From Salminus brasiliensis (Eukaryota; Chordata; Actinopteri; Characiformes; Bryconidae), in contig NC_132878.1 of the NCBI RefSeq assembly GCF_030463535.1, positions 28,040,761-28,104,760 on the forward strand: a DNA stretch of 64,000 bases, given 5' to 3'. The translations under genes were made by a program, and so were the position numbers. The notes beneath the pieces are model-generated. The model searched no databases, was not told the DNA's origin, and saw nothing but the letters and a program-made list of their open reading frames with translations. Every line of letters starts with the position of its first letter. Position 1 is the stretch's first letter. Below, one piece after another: positions 39,682-49,419 of the stretch.

Positions 39682-42600
39682 CGAGAGAGAGGAAAATGTA
39701 AAGAAAAAATGGTTTTGTCCTTCCATCTGCAAGTGCTTTTCTCAAACCAGCATACACACAACCCATGATCCAACTGAATTTAAAAGTGGCAGCGAAACTA
39801 GCGAAAATACAAAGTAGACCAATCACAGTTGCTATGATGCGTAGTTACATTTTTGAGGAGGTGTGCGTCAGGCTACGGCGTAGACAGTAGTGTTTGGCGC
39901 TATCCACTTTTTTCATACCTTCATACTGTGTCAAAGTATTACAGTATGTGTTACTGTATATCTCTGTGTTAAAGATATACAGTATTTCTAGGGACGGGGG
40001 ATCAGAAGCTGTAGGTTGCGCAAGTAGCGCAAAAAGTTCTGACAACAACTGCAAATGTTAAACTGCTCTAAATCAGAAGAGAGAAGCTGGTTAGCATTAG
40101 TTTTGTTAACAGCATAACAGTATGTTCACCACACAACAAATTCAAGTCTCCTTGACAGAAAGCACATTTGTAAACATTTAAAGTTGAAATGAAAGTTTTT
40201 TCCTCCATGGTTTTGCAAGTGTTACAGTTTTGCTAGCTCAGCTACAGCTCCACCGAGCATCAGACAGCCCAGTGCAGCTGCTGTTGACTAACTGCTGACT
40301 TCTGTCTGAGAGTGAAGTCGAGCGACTGGTGTTGGAGGTAACAGAAAGGCCAAATTGAAACTGGCTCTACTGTGTTTGGACTATGGTTGCCAGCTAGCTA
40401 CATACTTTCAGATAGGTTCAAATCACACATGTTTAGAGGAAAAGGCAGCATAGAGAGTGCAGAGTTGAGAGAATGGTCTTCAGTCACATTTGCTGGATTC
40501 ACCTTTTCAAATGAACTACAGGGGGCTTGTTTCCAGAGCGTGACATCACCATGAGACATGTTGTAATTTTAAAATACTGTCCTCATTTTGAGATACTGTC
40601 AGCATTTCTAAATAGCATGGTATATGATGGTATACCCTAGGAGCAGCCATTTACAGCACCACAACTTGAAGAGACACACAGTGCCAAAGGGAGTGCTGGA
40701 AGCCCAGAGAAGAGTGAGTGTGTCATCACTGCAGCTCTGGACAGATAGAAGCAGGGCAGCACTTTTTTTGTCTCCTCGTGTTCCAGATACACGTCAGACC
40801 AGAGTTTCTACACTCAATAAAATCATCCATCCCATCACAGAAAATAATAAAAGATGAAGATCTGCAATGTTTATCATTCCAGAAATTCCAGGATGTGTTC
40901 AATTATCTGCAAAATATGTACACAGCTGAGAGTCCCACACTACATTAAACCAGTGTAAATATATGAATAATATTACTAGATGTATTATATGTAAATGTAT
41001 GTATTATTCCTGTATTTTCTCATAAATGTTCTCATTATTAATATTATTCATTCTATTATTTGCGTTGGCACCAGTTGTTATTTACAATTCATACCAAAAA
41101 AGCTACACACACATACACACACCCACACACACACACACACACATACAAACAAGGAGAGTATTCCAACCCCATCCTCCAGTAGGTAAAAGTACCTTTCCAA
41201 GAAAAACAACTAAACAATTTGAGTAGTAGAACAAAAGTAGCAGCTTAAAAATCGAATCAGGTACTGCATATTGTCTAGAACTTCTGTGGAACTTCGATCC
41301 ACATATGTATTCCAGCAACTTAACTGCAGAACACCACATGGTTACTGCTTCTCTCTGGCTGAATGACAGCTGGAACTAAATGTTATACTGCACAGTCAAA
41401 TAAAGGTATTGGATAAGTCCATATCCTACATCCTACAAGTGTAATGTTTATAGTCTTTGACAGGTGCATAACCTAACCCTAGCCAGATTGATCACAGGTC
41501 TACCCATTTAAATGGGGAAAGAAGATTTTAAAGTTTAATTTAAGAAAATGAAGGACTATTCTCTCACTGCTTGGCAACTGTTGTCTGCCACTACCAAAAA
41601 GACTTTAGTAATGTATCAGCATCCCAGTGTTTGAATCTGATGTTCCAGCTGTGGTCGACTACTTAATTACAACTATTAATTAGAAGTGTTTTTTTATAAA
41701 AAAAAAAAATTCTTCCTCTCTGTATTTCTTTAAATAAAGACCTGTAAAGTCCCCATTCTGAAACCAGAAGACAGTTTAATTAGAATTTGATACTAACAGC
41801 TCTGCTTCCCAAAAAAGCTTTAAAAAGAGACTCATCAAAATGTAAGAGTCAGTCAGCGATTTCTGTAAGCTACCATGTTTGTACTGCTATCCAAAAGATG
41901 GACAAGGTTTTTGTTCTTGTCGGATGAGTTGTGTTTTCTTCTCAGTGAGCGCGAGCTCATTCAGAGTGCAGAGAATCAATAAACATGAGTGATGTGTGAA
42001 TGTGAGTTTCTGGCACCAATAGAATAAACACTTATGAATGTTGAGCTTTGTCAGGTCACCTTCGTTACAGATCAAGTAAAGACAGTGGCATCTGTGAGGA
42101 TCCTAAAATAGGAGTAAACAACAGAAAATAAACAACAAAAACACAGGACATTTGTGGTGACTGCAAAAAGAAGTTATTGGCCACTGTGTATTAGCCTAGG
42201 ATATGAGCCGGTTTAGGTTTTAAGGTTGATTTAGTCTTGGCTGGGTTTATATATAGACTGTTGTTGATTTAGATCCTGCCAGCAAAGGGTTTATTGATGA
42301 GAGAACTGACCAAACACTCACAGATAAAACTGCAAGATGAGGCTTTAATAAAAACAAAAACGTAATGAGAAAGCAGGCAGCATTCAGTACTTTGTAAAGA
42401 ACATGGCAAACAGTTCAGTACTTATAATTAAACTAAGATTTCCCAAGGAATCCCAGAGCTTCAACAGGATAAAACAGGGTGGGCAAGCCAACAACAACAT
42501 TGTTAATGGGAAGTGCGACAGAAAGCTGAAGCTTTTTAAGTATTACCAATGGCATCACATCTGGCAGTGCCATGTGACCAATTGATCACACCACCATTCT

Positions 42601-45600
42601 CATTGTAATGCCTTGTCTGTCAGTTCTTGCCTATTCCCTGTGAAGTCCACTAGCTTTCCTCATTGCAGTGGGACTAACTGTTTTGTGTGTTGTTGCCACT
42701 TCCACTGTTCTTCCTGTTGATGGGAGCACCTTCCAAAGAAATATCTGTACTTCACTACACTTCACTTGAAAATGTGTTACAATGATCTGGTCTTCCCTAG
42801 AAAATGTTATCGTGATCTATTCTTCTCTTACAGTGTCTTCTAGTCTTCTAGTGTTCTCTAGTAAACATGAGCACTTAAACACTGCAGCCTGCAAGTTCAC
42901 ACATGATTTTGGCCCTGATTTTCTGCTCACCAACATCAGCTAGGTGGTAAATCAGTGTTCGCTCAAAAAACATCTCCAGATTGCTATGTGTGAATTTTTA
43001 AAAGACGCAACTGAGTTGTCTTGTTGAATATCTGGACCTGTCTGCGAGTCAAAATCCTATGGTGTGAAAAGTGTCATGACCAGGTTATGACTGACAGTGA
43101 GTGTGGTGTCATGCTCAAGCCAATGTGAACGCAAAGAGAGAGGGAAATCGAGAAAGAAGCAAAAGGGCCTAATTAAATCCAGCCTTATCATGCATCAACA
43201 TGTGTGTGTGTGTGGTGCAGGGGCATAATATAGTTTCTATCAGAACAAATTGGCATAAACTTGACCATAATACCTACGTTTTCATTGCAAAAATGTATAT
43301 TAATTTACTCCCAGTTCCCTCTGTGGAACAGACAGTTCCTGCTGGCCTCGCATCCCAACCCACTCCTTCACCCATATTCTTTCCTTTTTTTTCGTTTTTT
43401 CAGTGCACAAACAAATTTAATCAGTTACTTCTTCTAGACATCCTTATCCACGTTTTTCTGAATTAAAAAAACCCTTTCTCTCGCACAGTATCGCATCATC
43501 CTCCGTCAGTTCTTGTGTGCGTTTTCGTGACTCGTCTGTGATTTTTCCTGGTCGTGTAATGTGTGACATGCTGTCATTGAACAGTCATGTAGTGAGCCAA
43601 ATGACTTAAACATTCACAATTACAAGAGATCAAGTTGTGTGGATTGAACAGTAGAGCGACCTGACGACTTTGTAAATCGCATAGTGTGTCAAAGCCATTA
43701 GGGAGATAATTGGCATTGGTTTTCATGTCTTTGTTTGACAAAGACCATATCTCATGGTCGTTTTTCCGAAGGCTGAACCACTGCTCTGGAGACTGGAATT
43801 AATAGCCCCACTTCAAGTTTTGACATTGAGGAGCATTCCTCCCAGGATAGTGATGAGAAGTCGGCAAGTCTCTCTGAACGTGAGATCCTTGCCCAGTGCT
43901 CTGCAGGACCAAGATACTGCCGGGGCGCTCCCATCCCATATGCATTGCATGTATGGATATCAAACACCTCGCTAGCCATTCTGAAAAGCTGTGCACATTG
44001 CCATGCTATGCCAGTAGATGTCCAAGAGAGATGTCTGCGTGTTGCTGGTTCCTCTAAACCGCGGTGCTAGTACTGTCACCAAAACTCCCAAACTCTCTGA
44101 GCACAAGGCTTCTCCAAGCTGGGTGAAAATTATAGAGGTAGAATCACTTGAGCAGCAGATACTCACTGCAGATGGCGGAGAGGGGGATGTTGAAAAGGAC
44201 AATGTGGAGGCTCTTTTATGCTTGCTGTGTGGCAAGCTAGAGGATGTTGAGGATGACAATGGCAGCCTGCCTTCAGCTCTGACGTCCAGGTCTGCTAGCT
44301 CCCTAAGTGGGCTTTCCTCCTTTGGAAATTATGTCCTAATTTAGCACAGCTATGCAGTGTTTTTAGTAGCCTCTGGTCTTACTGTGGAAAACTGAAATTC
44401 ATCTGCTTTGTGTGGTGTTGAGGTATTTTCTCTCCATGCCAGTTCAATACCTAATCTTTGAGCTTGTTCTGAATATTAATTATTAACAATTGAAATGATA
44501 TTGGGACAGTAGCAGAGGTAAAGCAGTATGTACTGTCATCACCAGACTGGTACCACACAAAACCCAAACGCTGGATTTTAAAGGTACTATAAAAGTACGA
44601 CCACTGTGTTAAAATAATTTGTATGTCCTTTTTGTGTTGCAAAGAAAGAATGTTCGTCAACAAGTTCATGTACAAACTCCATAGGACCCTATTTGTCTCC
44701 CTGTGGCCCTCTAGTGGACATAAAGCCCATTACAATCCACCACCTATTATCTATTACAAGGCATTGCAACTCAATATTCTCTGTAATTCTGAAAAACAAG
44801 AGAAAACTTCTTAAAAACCTAATCTTATCTTTAGTGCCCCCCAGTGGACAGGACATATGGAAATTGGGAAGTTGGGTTTCCCAAATGGGCCATATTGTTT
44901 CAGCCCACCTTAATCTCACATGGGTCCCATTTAGGCCTAGTACGCAGTGTACCAAATTAGGCCCATATTTAACCTCTTCTGGTGCCATCACTGACCCTGG
45001 AGAGCATCCATTTGTGGGACCAATGTGGAGTCTGAGTACAAAATGTTCTGGTTCCCAGTTGGACTAGCCCTATGGGCCCCACATGAACATGTTAGCTGGG
45101 TTGGCAACACCCCCAAACACACCTCACAAGTTCTAATTTTATTTGTCACATACACTGTCACACACAGTACAACTAGAAGTGAAATGCTTTGATGACTCTC
45201 CGGTCACGTAAAACCATTAGGTAAGAATATGTGAAATACAAGGATTTCATTCTTTCTTTACACTTGAATAGACTTATACAGTAACTGGGCACCAATCAGA
45301 CTTAGCACTATAAACAGACAGCAGGCAAACTCACCTCTTTTGTGAGAACTTTGCAAAAATGGAGACAGTGATAGTGAGAGCAAGATGAAGAGGTGGAGGC
45401 GTAGGAGGAGGACGAGGACAAGAACAACGAAGGGGACCAAGCAATAGACAAAGACATATTTCAGAGGACATTAGGGCCACTTTGGTGGACTATGTCATAA
45501 ATCATGGCCTAACAATGTAGGAGGCTGGGCCGAGAGTCCAGCCCAAGTCGCTACACAGTGGCATCCATAATGCAGACATTTAGACTGGAGAATAAGTGTG

Positions 45601-48600
45601 TTTTCAACAGTCTACTATACACTGTATTGTAAATATTTGCAGTTTTCACAGCATTGCTACTCTCTAATGAACAAGTTCTTATTGTAGTATCTGAATACAG
45701 CAGGTTACTGTAGCTCTGTAGAGCATCATGGTCCAATTTAAAATACAGTAAATATATTTCTCCTGTAAATCACAATATGGTCATATTGAGCAGGATTTGT
45801 TTTCAGCAGTTAAAAAAATAATCCACCTTTGCTAATGCCACATTTTCCATTATTTCCAAATCAGATACTAGTGTTTACTGTCAAGAAAGAACAATGTCTT
45901 TATGTGGTTCATAACTGTTTATAAGCACAGAAATCTACAGTACGTTAGAGGATATGTAGCTGGAATGAACTCAGAGAAAGAGGCCCAGTCTTTAAGTTAA
46001 ACAGACGTATGCTAGTGGTCTGTAATCTCAGCTAGCTGACGTTACTAGCCGAGTCTTTTCCAGCTCTGTCTTTCAGCCGGTAAACAGTCTACACCAGTAA
46101 AGATGTAGTAATCGCATACCAAGCGTGAAAAGTGCATTGCTACGTAAAGCTAGCTACACTGCACTGGAAGATAGATCCATTATCGAGAGACAACCTTTCC
46201 TTAGCTAGTACATCAGTGTGCATATCATTATCAAAATATGGAATATGTACAATACATTTTGATATATACATTCAGAGTAATCTGTTATCTGCTGACATTT
46301 TAGCTGATGACATCATCAGTTTGGTGTAGGAGTAACATTACTGGATAAATGCTTGTGTGCCTGCCTGTGTGTATAGCTAGCTAGATATGTGTGTTGGACG
46401 CTCGTTTTCTCGTGCCAGCTGTAACAATTTTTTTTGTATGTAAACAAAAAAGGTTTTCAAATGTTGAAAACAATGAAACGAATGTTATTTTACTGTTATT
46501 AATTTACAGTGTTAAAACGAATGCAGTTATGCCTTTTAAAGTAGCCTACAATTTGCTGTGATAAAAAGTACAGTTACTGTAATAAAAACTACAGTGTTTT
46601 ATAGGTACTGTAATTAAATGTAAAGTAAAGTAAATTGTGAAATACAGCAAATTACTAGCTAATCCTTGCCAGCAAGGAACTGTACAGTACATTTCAGTAT
46701 AGTGTGTTCTTTTTAAAGTGTATGTAATAAAATGATATTTAATTTAATTCTGCATCACACTACAATGCACAGATCATTTCGCTTTACCCTGATTTTCCCT
46801 GATTAATCATCACCATTAAGAACTGACTATTCACTTGCTGCCTAATATATCCCAGCCCTTGACATGTTCCACTGTAGATCAAGATAATCAATGTGTTTCA
46901 CTTCAACTGTCTACTAATGTTGTGTCTGATCAGTGTATGTATATATAAAAAAGAAGCTAACCAATGAAATCCTGTTCTGGCATTTTGAGCATCATAAGTT
47001 TATTTTGTTATTGATGAAGCTTGACTGGATGGCAGGCTATATAATTGCATGGGGAAAATATTGGTCTGCTAAAGAAGTCATTGGTCAGCTAAATAAGGTT
47101 ATACTGTTGCACTATAATTAGTATAGTATAGTATAAATTAATATATTGCATTGATCATGTACTGTATTGTAATTTCATTAGTGTCTTATTTTGACTAAAT
47201 GAGCACAATTATACAACATGTATGTACACAATTGCAAAACACTGTAAATAAATAACTTATTTATAAGCAACTATCGATTCAGATATTAACATAACCTTTA
47301 TTTCATTTTGAGTTTGTTTTATCAACATTATATTAATATATTTTACAGTCACTTTGCAGCTAATTTACTTGGTGACTAAAATTCACCATATGCTCTTTTA
47401 ATTTTTCATATGTATGTGAGCGTATGTGTGTGTGTGTATGCTCTCTGTGTGCTCTGTGTGTGTGTGTGTCCATCATCCTCCATACTTCATTTATAATTCA
47501 GCACCCACAGTAGAATCCAGCGGTCAGCAATGTATTCAGATCTAGAAGAACCATCGGAAACCTTTTACGTCCTAAAGAAGGACATTTACTACAGAAACAC
47601 GCTGGATATTACAATCTGAAACACAGCATGGAGAACACACCCTAACACATCTCTACTTTGCTACTGAAACCAATGAAAGACTCTGGAAAAACTGCAAAAA
47701 AGCAGAGGTAGTAAAACAAAGACACTGAAGTAGCAGACTGACTTACGCTGACTTCTACAGAATCAGAAAAGCAACAGATGAGCACCAACACCATGTAATC
47801 AATCATACACATACACCCACAGAATGACAGAATTACATTCACATTAATTCAAATACATAGATATGTCCATGTTCACTCATTTAACCATCCATCAATCCAT
47901 ATTCACTCATTAATTGTTATGTCTACGTGTATTCACTCATCCATATATCCATATTTTTTCATTTATTGTTATCTTTGTAGATTTTCACTCATTCACTCAT
48001 CCATTTATCCATATTCATTTATTCACTGATGTGTCTATATTCACTCACACATTGATCTGTTCATCCATGCTGATTCACTGATTCATTCATCAGCATTCAC
48101 AAATATTCACCCACTCACTGATCCGTTTACCAATTTATCAATATTCACTCGTTCACTGATCTGTTTATCAATATTCACTCGTTCACTGATCCGTTTACCA
48201 ATATTCACTCGTTCACTTATCTGTTTATCAATATTCACTCGCTCACTGATCCATTTATCAATATTCACTCGTTCACTGATCTGTTTATCAATATTCACTT
48301 GTTCACTGATCCATTTATCAATATTCACTCGCTCACTGATCCATTTATCAATATTCACTCGTTCACTGATCTGTTTATCAATATTCACTCGTTCACTTAT
48401 CTGTTTATCAATATTCACTCGCTCACTGATCCATTTATCAATATTCACTCGTTCACTGATCTGTTTATCAATATTCACTTGTTCACTGATCCGTTTATCA
48501 ATATTCACTCGCTCACTGATCCATTTATCAATATTCACTCGTTCACTGATCTGTTTATCAATATTCACTTGTTCACTGATCCGTTTATCAATATTCACTC

Positions 48601-49372
48601 GTTCACTGATCCGTTTACCAATATTCACTCGTTCACTGACCAGTTTATCAATATTCACTCGTTCACTGATGCGTTTATCAATATTCACTTACTCACTGAT
48701 TCGTTTATCAATATTCACTCGTTCACTGATGCGTTTATCAATATTTACTTACTCACTGATTCGTTTATCAATATTCACTTATTCACTGATCCGTTTATCA
48801 ATATTCACTCGTTCACTGATCCGTTTATCAATATTCACTTACTCACTGATCCGTTTATCAATATTCACTTACTCACTGATCCGTTTATCAATATTCACTC
48901 GTTCACTGATCCGTTTATCAATATTCACTCGTTCACTGATCTGTTTATCAATATTCACTCGTTCACTAATCCGTTTATCCATATTTACTCTTTCATCTAT
49001 CCATTTAATTGATTCACTTATTTATGTGTCCATATTAACTCTGTTATCTCTATTCACACATTTACTGTATTATCTGTTCACGCTCACTTCTTCACTAATC
49101 TGTCTACCAAGATGCACTTGTTCATCTGTCCATACTCATCTACACAGATAGAAAAAGATGATGCCCAGACAATCACTAAAAACACTTGAGAGAGTAAGAG
49201 AGAGTGAGAGAAAGAGAGACATAGGGAGAGAGGGAGGGAGAGAGGGAGAGAGAGAGACAGGGAGAGAGTGAGAGAAGAGAGAGATTCATTATTATTTTTA
49301 TTTTCAAGAATTTTTCATTTTTTTAAGGATTTTTTCATTTTTGTTTTTCACTCACGGCTGAGAGAAGCATAT

Positions 49373-49419
<47 letters not shown>

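Noticed and set aside
48107..49151. Open frames of 237, 193 and 160 residues on both strands
   Set aside because: They are 10-residue translations of a 30-bp satellite, overlapping on both strands, without conserved start or domain.
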